This document shows positions 25,220 through 35,343 of a stretch of DNA of 64,000 bases, in pieces; the stretch's first letter is position 1, and every line of letters begins with the position of its first letter. A program made the position numbers and the translations under genes. The stretch is from positions 4,258 through 68,257 of the forward strand of contig DAHVMA010000099.1 of NCBI GenBank assembly GCA_027320105.1. Direction: 5' to 3'. The notes under the pieces were generated by a model. The model was not told where the DNA came from, did no database searches, and saw only the letters and a list, made by a program, of their open reading frames with translations. Origin of the DNA: JAKAQB01 sp027320105. GTDB taxonomy: Bacteria; Actinomycetota; Acidimicrobiia; Acidimicrobiales; Palsa-688.

Positions 25220-26746
25220 CTACGCCCCCGGCATGAACTCGACCAGCACCTCCCGTTGGGTCGTGTTGACCGGGTCCCGGCCGAGCAGGTGGATCCTCAC
25301 GTCGCGGGGTCGCAGCACCGCCAAGTCGCCGGCGAGCTGCTGGCAGCGGCCGTAGTAGCTCGTGAAGTTGCTGGCCTCGAGCAGCCACACGGGCTGGTTG
25401 CCGGCGAGGGCGGAGACGCCCTCGGCGAACAGCTGCGGCGAGGACTGGTAGTTGCGCTGGGCGTAGTCGACCCAGTCGACCCGGTCGGGGAAGGCGCCGG
25501 TCGGGTACATCTCCTGCAGGTACCAGCCGGGCAGCAACCGGGCGACATCGGGGCCGAGCTGGTCGGGGCAGTAGACGACGAGGTTGCTCGGGGAGCCGTT
25601 GCGCTCGAGGATGGTGGCCACCTTGCCGGCGAGGGTCCTGGGGGCGGTGGCGTCGAGCAGGCCGGTGACGAGTCCGAGGACGGCGGCGCCGGCGAGCACA
25701 CGCTGCAGCCACGGCCGGGGGAGCATGGAGAGGCCGAGGGCAGCGGCGAGGAGGTACGGCACGAGGCCGACGGAGGTGTAGCGGGGGACGACCGCGGCGC
25801 CGAGCACGAAGCTGGCGAGGCTTGCCAGGGCGATCGTCGCGCCGGCGACGCCAGCCAGGCGCCGGCCGGCCGACGACCGTGCCGCTGCCGCCGCCACGGC
25901 GAGGAAGAGCAGGCCCACCAGGGGGACGGCCACCACGAGGACAGCGCCGGTCCCCATGGCCCCGCCCCAGGCGGCCAGCGCTACGGTCCCGGCGAGGGGG
26001 CCGGCGTGCTGCCACGGGGTCCCGGTGTTCGCGACCTGGAAGAGCATGCTGGGTAGCCACGGCAGGAACAAGATCCCGCCGGCGAGGAGGGCCACGAGCG
26101 CCCGGCGGGCGGGGACCGACCCGCCGGTCCGGGCCTTTTCAGCGCGAGCGCCCAGCCGGTGCGGGAGGGCGTGCCAGGCGAGCCCGGCACCGACGACTGC
26201 CAGCAGGAACAACCCCCAGTAGTGCGTCAGGGCCAGCAGTCCGCTCGCCCCGGCGAGCGGCGCGAGCCGCCCGAGGGTTGGTGCCTCGAGCGCCCGGCAC
26301 GCCAGCAAGCCCCCGGCAGCGACGAGCAGCACGACCAGCGAGTACATGCGCGCCTCGTCGGCGAAGCGGATGGCGAAGGGCGAGGCTGCGAGCAGCACGA
26401 CGGCGGGCAGCTGGGCGCGGCTCGGCAGCAGGCGGCGCGCCAGGGCAGCGAACACGGGGAGGGTGGCGACGCCGAGCAGTGCGGACAGGGAGCGCACGGC
26501 GAAGGTGCCGCGGCCGACGGCGAGCATCCACACGTGCAGCATCAGGTAGTACAGAGGCGGCGAGCCGTCCTGGCGGAGTGCGCCGAATAGCTGCGGTATC
26601 GGCAGGCGGGCGATCCCGACGCTCTGGGCCTCGTCGAACCACAGCGGGCCGGCCGGCACGAACCGCACCACGACGCCGGCGACCACGACCGCCGCCAGAG
26701 CGAGCCGGGTGGCGATGCCGGCGTGCGGCGCTTGCGCGCCGGCCAT
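25220..26746 (-). CDS. GT-C membrane glycosyltransferase (GT39/ArnT-like)
   Basis: About 508 residues with ten or more hydrophobic segments. The first outer loop has the acidic motif LWFDEAQSVGIAR and is followed by QDGSPPLYYLMLHVWML, the signature of polyprenyl-phosphate-sugar-dependent GT39/GT83-like enzymes. A soluble C-terminal part of about 120 residues starts near VVYCPDQLGPDV. It probably transfers a sugar from a lipid carrier to a protein or glycan outside the membrane. The start is uncertain: ATG at 26746 puts the first membrane helix at residue 11; in-frame GTG codons near 26854 would add a basic 36-residue tail. No further gene is seen in the remaining gap up to 27130. Confidence 0.82.
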   Translation of the reverse strand: MAGAQAPHAGIATRLALAAVVVAGVVVRFVPAGPLWFDEAQSVGIARLPIPQLFGALRQDGSPPLYYLMLHVWMLAVGRGTFAVRSLSALLGVATLPVFAALARRLLPSRAQLPAVVLLAASPFAIRFADEARMYSLVVLLVAAGGLLACRALEAPTLGRLAPLAGASGLLALTHYWGLFLLAVVGAGLAWHALPHRLGARAEKARTGGSVPARRALVALLAGGILFLPWLPSMLFQVANTGTPWQHAGPLAGTVALAAWGGAMGTGAVLVVAVPLVGLLFLAVAAAAARSSAGRRLAGVAGATIALASLASFVLGAAVVPRYTSVGLVPYLLAAALGLSMLPRPWLQRVLAGAAVLGLVTGLLDATAPRTLAGKVATILERNGSPSNLVVYCPDQLGPDVARLLPGWYLQEMYPTGAFPDRVDWVDYAQRNYQSSPQLFAEGVSALAGNQPVWLLEASNFTSYYGRCQQLAGDLAVLRPRDVRIHLLGRDPVNTTQREVLVEFMPGA

Positions 26747-27130
26747 CTCCCAGAGCGAGGAGATGCGTCGCCCGCGCCGGGCTTGCTGCCACCGGGTGCC
26801 GACGACGACGGAACCAGCGGCCGACGATGCGTCCAGCTCCGATTCCACCCTCACGACCTCACATCGCCGCCCGGTGCGCAACGGGGTCGGCGGTAGGGAT
26901 CATTCCCGATTGCCTATCTCCGAAAGTGGTTGGCTCGCCATCCGGGCGCTCCGGGGCGGGAGGGCTCACAACACCAACGAGCCCAGCGGTGATCGGCCGC
27001 CCACCCTAGTAGCAGGCGCCGGCCGCCTCCCGCCGATGGAACGGATCGGTGCCGGCCGTTTGTCCCGAGCGGGCCGGGGTACCGACATGCCCCGAACGGA
27101 CGGTGCGGCGGTGCCGGTGGTGGCCCGGTG

Positions 27131-28990
<1,860 letters not shown>

Positions 28991-29093
28991 CGGCTCCCTG
29001 CGGGGGGAAAGGGGAAGCGCTCGCCGGGGGGAGGCGGCGCCCACCCAGGGTACCGGCCGCGCCGCCTCACCCCGAGCCCTCAATCCGGAGTCG

Positions 29094-29672
29094 TCAATTG
29101 GGATCGCGCCCCATGAAGGCGGCGAACCGTGCCGCCGCGGGGGCCGAGGGGCTGCATGCGACCTCGACGCCGAACGGGTTGCCCTTTCCCATCAGGTCCC
29201 GGTACTCCGGCTTCAGCATGGCGCGGGCGGCGTCCAAGGCGACGGCGGCCAGGTCCTCGTCGATTGCGCCGCCCTGGCCGGTGGCCCGGGCCAGGTCCCA
29301 GGCGTGGGCCACGATCTCGGCCAGGTACATGTCCACGAGGGTCGCCCCGGTGTAGGTCTCGCCCCACGGCATGGTGGTCGTCTCCGACAGCTTGGCGTCG
29401 TCGGCCCACACCTTGGCGGCTTCGTGGCCGGCGTCGCGCAGCTGCGCCGGGGCGTCGGCCAGCTCCACGTGGGGGAACTCGTCGCCCGCCGGCGTCTCGC
29501 CCCGCCCCACGTCGACGGCGCGCCGGGCGGCGCCGACGAGGTGGTCGACGAGCACGGCAACGTCGTATTGGGGACAGGGCGTCGGCAGGGACAGCTGGTC
29601 GGGGCGGACGGCCGTGACGACGGCGGCTGCCTGCCCGTAGGCGGTGGTCAGGGCGCTGCGGTGATCGGTCAT
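29094..29672 (-). CDS. TIGR03086-family DinB-like metal-binding protein
   Basis: 192 residues. LPTPCPQYDVAVLVDHLVG near residue 30-50, the TYTGATLVDMYLAEIVAHAWDLARATGQ segment with its helix-borne histidines, and the C-terminal FMGRDPN are typical of TIGR03086 proteins in the DinB/maleylpyruvate isomerase-like superfamily. Some relatives are thiol-dependent enzymes; this one is uncharacterised. It is divergent from the WYL regulator across a 63-nt gap holding an inverted repeat, suggesting it is a target of that regulator. Confidence 0.82.
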   Translation of the reverse strand: MTDHRSALTTAYGQAAAVVTAVRPDQLSLPTPCPQYDVAVLVDHLVGAARRAVDVGRGETPAGDEFPHVELADAPAQLRDAGHEAAKVWADDAKLSETTTMPWGETYTGATLVDMYLAEIVAHAWDLARATGQGGAIDEDLAAVALDAARAMLKPEYRDLMGKGNPFGVEVACSPSAPAAARFAAFMGRDPN

Positions 29673-29692
29673 GCCGGCATCCTGCTCCCCGT

Positions 29693-29715
29693 AACAGGCC
29701 ATCTCCTGACCTGTT
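29693..29715. promoter_or_regulatory. inverted repeat between divergent starts (candidate WYL-regulator operator)
   Basis: AACAGG (29693-29698) and CCTGTT (29710-29715) separated by 11 nt, about two helical turns centre to centre of the flanks, in the 63-nt region shared by the two divergent promoters. Confidence 0.45.
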
Positions 29716-29723
29716 TGGAGGAT

Positions 29724-29729
29724 TATCTT
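29724..29729 (+). promoter_or_regulatory. -10 box of the WYL regulator gene
   Basis: TATCTT, 6 nt before the GTG at 29736; leaderless layout. Confidence 0.5.
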
Positions 29730-29735
29730 CGCCGG

Positions 29736-30674
29736 GTGCGCGCCGACCGCCTCGTCGCCATCCTCCTGCTCCTGCAGGCGCACGGGCAGCTGACGGCGCC
29801 CGACATCGCCGCCCGCCTGGAGGTCTCCGAGCGAACCGTCCGCCGCGACCTGGAAGCGCTGTGCATGGCCGGCATCCCGCTCTACAGCCAGCGGGGGAGA
29901 GGAGGGGGCTGGGCGATCCTCGGCGGCCACCGCATCGACCTGACCGGCCTCACCGCCGACGAGGCCGAGGCCCTGTCGGTGGCCACGACGCCCGGCAACC
30001 CCACCGTCGGCGCCGAGCTGGAGGCTGCCATGCGCAAGGTGCTCGCCGCCCTGCCCGAGCCGCTGCGCCAGCGGGTGCAGGCCGCCCGGGCCGCGATCCT
30101 CGTCGACCGTGCCGGCTGGGGCCGGGAGGCGCCCGACCCTCCGGCCTGCCTCGACGAGCTGCGCTCCGCCGTGCTGCGGGCCAGGCAGGTCGACGTGTCC
30201 TACGCCCCTCCCGGTCGGCCCTCCGAGGTCCGCCGCCTCCACCCCCTCGGCCTGGTGTGCAAGCGGGACATCTGGTACCTCGTCGCGATGGCGCCGGCCG
30301 GGCTGCGCACCTACCGCCTCTCCCGGGTGACGTCGGTGGCGGCCACGGGCCTGCCGGCGGTCCGGCCGGAGGGGTTCGACCTGGCCGCCGTCTGGGCCGA
30401 CGTCGAGCGGCGCATGCGGGACCGCTTCGTCGGCATCGAGGTGGAGCTGACCGTCTCGGAGAGGATGGCGGGGCGGGTTCGGGCCGCGATCGCGGGGTGG
30501 GCGCCCATCGCCGAGACGGACCGACCGGGGCGCTGGGTCGTGACCATGCCCAACGCCACGGTGGCTGCGTGGGAGCTGGCCGGCTTCGGCGACGAGGTGG
30601 AGGTGCACGGGCCGGAGGAGGTGCGCGCCGAGCTGGCCCGGCTGGGGGAGCGGCTGGTGGCGCGCTACGGGTAG
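29736..30674 (+). CDS. helix-turn-helix/WYL-domain transcription regulator
   Basis: 312 residues. N-terminal DeoR-like winged helix (ILLLLQAHGQLTAPDIAARL, VSERTVRRDLEALCMAGIP) at about 5-60, a WYL ligand-binding domain with RRLHPLGLVCKRDIWYLVAM near 165-195, and a WCX C-terminal extension. WYL domains often bind nucleic acids or small ligands and these regulators control DNA-damage, phage-defence and metabolic genes. It overlaps no gene but is followed 11 nt later by the DUF4032 gene, so the two are likely co-transcribed. Confidence 0.88.
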   Translation: MRADRLVAILLLLQAHGQLTAPDIAARLEVSERTVRRDLEALCMAGIPLYSQRGRGGGWAILGGHRIDLTGLTADEAEALSVATTPGNPTVGAELEAAMRKVLAALPEPLRQRVQAARAAILVDRAGWGREAPDPPACLDELRSAVLRARQVDVSYAPPGRPSEVRRLHPLGLVCKRDIWYLVAMAPAGLRTYRLSRVTSVAATGLPAVRPEGFDLAAVWADVERRMRDRFVGIEVELTVSERMAGRVRAAIAGWAPIAETDRPGRWVVTMPNATVAAWELAGFGDEVEVHGPEEVRAELARLGERLVARYG

Positions 30675-30685
30675 GACCACCGGGG

Positions 30686-31954
30686 ATGGACGTGCAGATC
30701 GCCAGCGGCGGACCATACGCCCACCTGCTCGAGCTCGACTGGACCCGGCCGCTCGACACCTGGAACGACCCCCGCCTCGTGCGCATGGCCCGCGGACCGT
30801 CGCGCCACCCCGTGCGCTTCGTCGAGATGGACGGGCGGGTCCTCGCCATCAAGGAGATCGGCGACCGGCTGGCCCGGCGGGAGTACGCGGCGCTGCGGGA
30901 GATGGCAGACGCCGAGCTGCCCGCCGTCGAGCCGGTCTGCACCGTCACCGGACGCGACGGCGGCCTGGTCGGCGTGGTCGTCACACGCTACCTCGACTTC
31001 TCCCTGCCCTACACCTACCTGCTGGCGCGGGAGGGCGGCGTCGAGCACCAGCGCCGCCTCGTCGACGCCGCCGCCGTGCTCCTCGTGCAGCTGCACGTCG
31101 AGGGCTTCTGGTGGGGCGACTGCTCGCTGGCCAACATGCTGTTCCGCCGGGACGCCGGGAGCCTGGCCGCCTACCTCGTCGACGCCGAGACCGTCGATCA
31201 CCACCCCCGCCTCACAGACGGCCAGCGGGAGACGGATCTGGAGATCGCCGTGGCCAACATCGCCGGGGGCGTGGCCGACCTCCTCGCCGCCGGCCGCATG
31301 GAGGAGCACACCGACCCGCTGGCGTTCGCCTCCCGGGTGGAGGCCCGCTACGGGACGCTGTGGCGGGAGCTGACCGCCGAGGAGGACTTCGCCGCCGACG
31401 AGCGTTGGCGGCTGGAGGAGCGCGTCGCCCGCCTCAACCGGCTGGGCTTCGACGTCACCGAGCTGGCCGTGCGCGCCGGCGAGGACCGCATCCGCATCCG
31501 CCCGTCGGTGGTGGAGGAGGGCCACCACGCGCGGCGGCTTGCCCGCCTGACCGGCATCGAGGTGCAGGAGAACCAGGCGCGCCGGGCGCTCAACGACCTG
31601 GCGTCCTACAGGGCCGTCCTCGAGCGGCGCGCCGGGCGCCCCCTCTCGGAGGCCATCGCCGCCCACCGGTGGTTGACCGACCGCTTCGAGCCGTTCGTGT
31701 CGGCCGTCCCAGCCGAGCTGAGCACACGCCTCGAGCCGGCCGAGGCATACCACCAGTACCTCGAGCACCGCTGGTTCCTCTCCGAGCGCGCCCGGCGAGA
31801 CGTGCCCGACGAGGTGGCCCGGCCGTCCTTCTTCGAGGACGTGCTCCGCCGGCGTCCCGAGGAAAGGGTCGTGCTCCCCGACCCGACCGGGGAGCTGGAG
31901 CTCCTCGCCCTGGAGGAGGCGGAGGACTCCGGGGACTTCATGGGCTCTCCATGA
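30686..31954 (+). CDS. DUF4032 protein with kinase-like (Kdo/WaaP-type) domain
   Basis: 422 residues. The N-terminal half has a protein-kinase-like pattern: RVLAIKEIGDRLARREYAAL (lysine and helix C), then the catalytic loop LHVEGFWWGDCSLANMLF (H, D, N) and the metal aspartate in AYLVDAETVDHHP. The C-terminal half, from about 300, matches the DUF4032 segment (YHQYLEHRWFLSERARRDV). Substrate unknown. Homologues are widespread in actinobacteria. ATG at 30686 has AGGA upstream and the gene directly follows the WYL regulator. Confidence 0.78.
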   Translation: MDVQIASGGPYAHLLELDWTRPLDTWNDPRLVRMARGPSRHPVRFVEMDGRVLAIKEIGDRLARREYAALREMADAELPAVEPVCTVTGRDGGLVGVVVTRYLDFSLPYTYLLAREGGVEHQRRLVDAAAVLLVQLHVEGFWWGDCSLANMLFRRDAGSLAAYLVDAETVDHHPRLTDGQRETDLEIAVANIAGGVADLLAAGRMEEHTDPLAFASRVEARYGTLWRELTAEEDFAADERWRLEERVARLNRLGFDVTELAVRAGEDRIRIRPSVVEEGHHARRLARLTGIEVQENQARRALNDLASYRAVLERRAGRPLSEAIAAHRWLTDRFEPFVSAVPAELSTRLEPAEAYHQYLEHRWFLSERARRDVPDEVARPSFFEDVLRRRPEERVVLPDPTGELELLALEEAEDSGDFMGSP

Positions 31955-32061
31955 GCTCTCCGAGCTTGCTCTCGGCGCGGCGGGGCATCCGGTGCCGTGC
32001 CCGATCGCCCGTCGGCAGCGGCAGCGACGCGGGCGGTGGCGCCAAGGAGGCGGTGCCGCCC

Positions 32062-32090
32062 TTGCAGGACAGGGCTGGGACGGGTACACT
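32062..32090 (+). promoter_or_regulatory. candidate promoter of the LacI-glycosidase gene
   Basis: TTGCAG (32062-32067) and TACACT (32085-32090) separated by 17 nt. The predicted transcript start, near 32097, lies just before the palindromic operator. Confidence 0.5.
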
Positions 32091-32104
32091 GCCGTGCACG
32101 TTGG

Positions 32105-32116
32105 TTAAGCGCTTCA
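32105..32116. promoter_or_regulatory. LacI-family operator
   Basis: TTAAGCGCTTCA, with an 8-bp perfect palindromic core AAGCGCTT centred on CG, the usual form of operators for LacI/GalR-family proteins. It lies 20 nt before the start codon of the LacI-glycosidase fusion and downstream of its predicted -10 box, a position that would block transcription. It suggests autoregulation of the fusion gene and the transport genes after it. Confidence 0.7.
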
Positions 32117-32135
32117 GCAGGATCGGGGATGCAGG

Positions 32136-35100
32136 GTGGGACGTTCGGCCAGGCGAGGGAGTCACCGGATAGACGATGTGGCGACCCTGGCCGGGGTCTC
32201 CACGGCGACGGTGTCCCACGTCCTCAACGGGTCCGGCAGGGTGTCGGCCGCCACGGCGCAACGTGTCCTCAGGGCCGTAGCCGAGCTGGGCTACGTCCCC
32301 AAGGCGCACGCCCGGTCCCTGGCCACTGGGTCTTCCCGTACGGTCGGGGTGGTAGCAGCCGCCGGAGTGCCCGATGGTGAGGGCTTCGCAGAGTTGATTG
32401 CCGGCTTGGCGCGGACCGTCGGGGAACAGGGCTACCACCTGCTGGTCCTTGGTGGCCCCATCGCGCCGGAGGAGTCCCGTCCAAGCGCTCCGGTGGCATC
32501 CGGCAAGGGTCCCGGGCTCGGCGAGATGCTGCGGTCCGGCCTGGTCGACGCCCTGGTTGCAGGGGCCGGACTGGACGCGGACACGACGTCGTGGGTCGTC
32601 TCCGCCGGGTTGCCGCTGCTCACGTTCGGGCCCGACTCCAAGATGGCCGACGTGGACCACGCCGAGCCCGCTCGGCTTGCCGCACGCCACCTGGCGGATC
32701 TGGGCCACGACCGGATAGGGCTCGTCTGTCACGCGTCGTTGTCGCCGGATGACCAGGCGGCAGCCACGCAGCTGGAGGTGGGGGGTGGAGCGGCCCTCTG
32801 CGTCCAGGCCCGGGACCTGACCCCGGAGGCCGGAGCCGACGCGGCACGCCTGCTCCTGCTCGCCAAGGACCCGCCAACGGCGATCATCTGCGCGAACGTG
32901 GGCCTCACTGACGGTGTCCTGCAGGCAGCGTCGGAGCTCGGGATAGCCGTTCCCCAGCAGCTGTCAGTGGTGGGCTACGGGTCACGATGGACCTCGCGCC
33001 TGTCGCCACCGCTCACCTCGGTGTCTCCGAGATGGGAGGACTTCGGAGCCGAGATCGGCAAGTCGGTCCTGGCGAGCCTTGCTGGGGAGGCACCCCCTCG
33101 GGTCAGCCTTTGCCATCAGTTGACGGTTCGTTCCAGCACCGCTCCGCCGGGGTGCTATGCCACCCCTACGACGCTCGGGTGCGGCCCTGTCTTCAAGAAG
33201 GGCATGTCGTTCGCGTTGTGGTCGCCCACCCTCTCGCTCGATCCCAGCAGCGCGTACAGCGGGATATACGAAGGCGACACGCGCATGTTGTCCCTGTACC
33301 AGGCACGGCTCGATGGCAGCGCCCTGCGCCCGCAGTCACTCCGCCATGGAGATGGCAGCGCAACCGCCAACTACGTCTACAAGCGGGCGGGTGTCACTCG
33401 GAGGCTCAACCGCCGGCTGGTCTTCCACTCCAACCGTCTCGAGGACCGGTGGGAGTGGCAGCAGTGGGGGGAGCCCGACCCCTGGACGATCGAGCTGAGC
33501 GTCGGAGCGGACTTCCATGACATCTTCGAGATTCGCGACGTGCTCGTCACGGGCCACGGAGATCTGGTCGCAGACCAGAGCAGCCGAGGCGCCCACCTCC
33601 GCTACAGCGGGCGTGACGGCGTGGCACGGTCGGTGACCCTGGAGTTCGACCGACCAGCCCGCAGCACCTCCGGCCTGGGCTGGCACTGGAACGTAACGGG
33701 CGACGAACCGACCGGAGCGCTTCTGATAACGACCAGCTGGCGGAACGAAGCCATTGGCCCCATGGCGGCGAGCGCCGCGCAGGCCCTGCCCTGGCCGGCC
33801 ATCGAGGTCTCGGACCCGGCCTGGGGGGCCTTGCTGGCGCGATCGACGGCGGATCTGGAGTTGCTCGCCACCGACTGGGGCCAAGGCCGGGTGCCCATGG
33901 CCGGGCTCCCGTGGTTTGGCACCCTTGTCGGTCGAGACGCCATAGTCACGGCGCTGGAGACGCTGGAATGGCTGCCCTCTCTTGCCCGCGAGACGGTGGA
34001 CACCCTGGCCGCCTTGCAAGGCAAGGAAGTCGATCCTGACAGAGAAGAGGAGCCCGGGAAGATCGTCCACGAGGTCCGCCACGGGGAGCTTGCCCTGCTG
34101 GGAGAAGTGCCATTTCGAAGGTATTACGGGAGCGTGGACGCGACACCGCTGTTCGTGACACTGGCAGCGGCGACGTGGCGACGGACCGGTGACACGGCCT
34201 GGTTCCAGACGGTGATGCCGGCCGTCGAGGCCGCGTTGGATTGGATCCTCGCCCAGAGGAGCCCACGCGGCCTCTACGAGACTCGCAGCCACGGCAGCGG
34301 GGGCCTGGCAGTCCAGTCGTGGCGGGACTCACCTGACTCGATGATCTTCGCGAACGGCGATCACGGGCGACCTCCCCTGGCGATGGTGGAAGTGCAGGGG
34401 TACGTGTACCAAGCGCTGAGGGAGGCGGCTCAGTGCCATCGCAGCCTGGGCGGGACCGCCCGGGCAGCCGAGCTCGAGGGCAGGGCAGACGACCTCCAAG
34501 CAGCGTTCCAAGAGGCGTTCTGGCTCGGGGACGAGCAGTATTACGCCCTGGCGGTGGACGATCTCGGCAGGAGGCTGGACGCGATCTCTTCCGACGCCGG
34601 CCAGTGCCTCTGGTCCGGCATCGTGCCTGAGCCCCGCCGGGCAGCTGTGATCGAGCGCCTCATGTCCACGAGCATGTTCAGTGGGTGGGGCATGCGGACC
34701 TTGGCGGCCGTCCCCGACGGCCCCGCCTACGATCCCTACAGCTACCACCGCGGGAGCGTGTGGCCGCACACCACGGCGCTGGTGGCGGCAGGGCTCCGCC
34801 GCGCCGGCGCCGGTGCCGAAGCGGCCCGGGTGGCCGGAGCACTCGTGGATGCGTCCGCAGGTTTCGAGGGCCGGCGGCTTCCCGAGCTGTTCTCCGGCGA
34901 GCCGCGGAGCATGGGAGGCCCGTTCCCCTACCCAGGCGCCTGCTCGCCGCAGGCCTGGGCCGCCGGCGCCTCCCTGCTCCTGCTCACGACTGTGCTCGGC
35001 CTCCGGGTCGACAGCCACTCGCACGTCATCGAGCTGCGCCCCCACCTGCCGGAGTCGATCGGCGCCGTGGAGGTCTCCGGCCTGTCCCTGGGCGGCGCCG

Positions 35101-35186
35101 GAACGGTTGACCTGACTGTTGACCGGCACGGCGCCCGATGCCGGCGCCTGCCGGCATCCTGGAGCATCGAGGGGGCGGGACCGTGA
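32136..35186 (+). CDS. LacI-type repressor fused to a glycogen-debranching-type glycosidase
   Basis: One uninterrupted 1016-residue ORF. Residues 11-60 are a LacI helix-turn-helix (IDDVATLAGVSTATVSHVLN, then RVLRAVAELGYVPKAHARSL). Residues 66-337 are a complete periplasmic-binding-like effector domain ending in LTVRSSTAPP, the usual end of LacI proteins. After a 15-residue linker, residues 353-1016 are a complete amylo-alpha-1,6-glucosidase/GDE-like protein: GIYEGDTRMLSLYQARLDG (GDE_N), LPWFGTLVGRDAIVTALETL, VHEVRHGELALLGEVPF, YYGSVDATPLFV, QSWRDSPDSM, EVQGYVYQAL and YSYHRGSVWPHTTALV. No signal peptide, so cytoplasmic. Start GTG at 32136 is weakly supported by a ribosome site but fixed by the repressor fold. 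It is followed by a sugar ABC importer. Substrate unknown, probably an alpha-glucan oligosaccharide. Confidence 0.9.
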   Translation: MGRSARRGSHRIDDVATLAGVSTATVSHVLNGSGRVSAATAQRVLRAVAELGYVPKAHARSLATGSSRTVGVVAAAGVPDGEGFAELIAGLARTVGEQGYHLLVLGGPIAPEESRPSAPVASGKGPGLGEMLRSGLVDALVAGAGLDADTTSWVVSAGLPLLTFGPDSKMADVDHAEPARLAARHLADLGHDRIGLVCHASLSPDDQAAATQLEVGGGAALCVQARDLTPEAGADAARLLLLAKDPPTAIICANVGLTDGVLQAASELGIAVPQQLSVVGYGSRWTSRLSPPLTSVSPRWEDFGAEIGKSVLASLAGEAPPRVSLCHQLTVRSSTAPPGCYATPTTLGCGPVFKKGMSFALWSPTLSLDPSSAYSGIYEGDTRMLSLYQARLDGSALRPQSLRHGDGSATANYVYKRAGVTRRLNRRLVFHSNRLEDRWEWQQWGEPDPWTIELSVGADFHDIFEIRDVLVTGHGDLVADQSSRGAHLRYSGRDGVARSVTLEFDRPARSTSGLGWHWNVTGDEPTGALLITTSWRNEAIGPMAASAAQALPWPAIEVSDPAWGALLARSTADLELLATDWGQGRVPMAGLPWFGTLVGRDAIVTALETLEWLPSLARETVDTLAALQGKEVDPDREEEPGKIVHEVRHGELALLGEVPFRRYYGSVDATPLFVTLAAATWRRTGDTAWFQTVMPAVEAALDWILAQRSPRGLYETRSHGSGGLAVQSWRDSPDSMIFANGDHGRPPLAMVEVQGYVYQALREAAQCHRSLGGTARAAELEGRADDLQAAFQEAFWLGDEQYYALAVDDLGRRLDAISSDAGQCLWSGIVPEPRRAAVIERLMSTSMFSGWGMRTLAAVPDGPAYDPYSYHRGSVWPHTTALVAAGLRRAGAGAEAARVAGALVDASAGFEGRRLPELFSGEPRSMGGPFPYPGACSPQAWAAGASLLLLTTVLGLRVDSHSHVIELRPHLPESIGAVEVSGLSLGGAGTVDLTVDRHGARCRRLPASWSIEGAGP

Positions 35187-35343
35187 GGCGGGTGTCCCTG
35201 CGGGCGGCCAGGCGAGCTCGGGCGCTCCGGCAGCCGCCGGGACCGACAGACGCTGCTCACCGAGGAAGTTGTGCTCGAGCCGAGACGGGCGGGCCCGGAG
35301 AGCCGAACCCAGACCAGAGAAGAAAAGGCCAGGAGGTACAACT

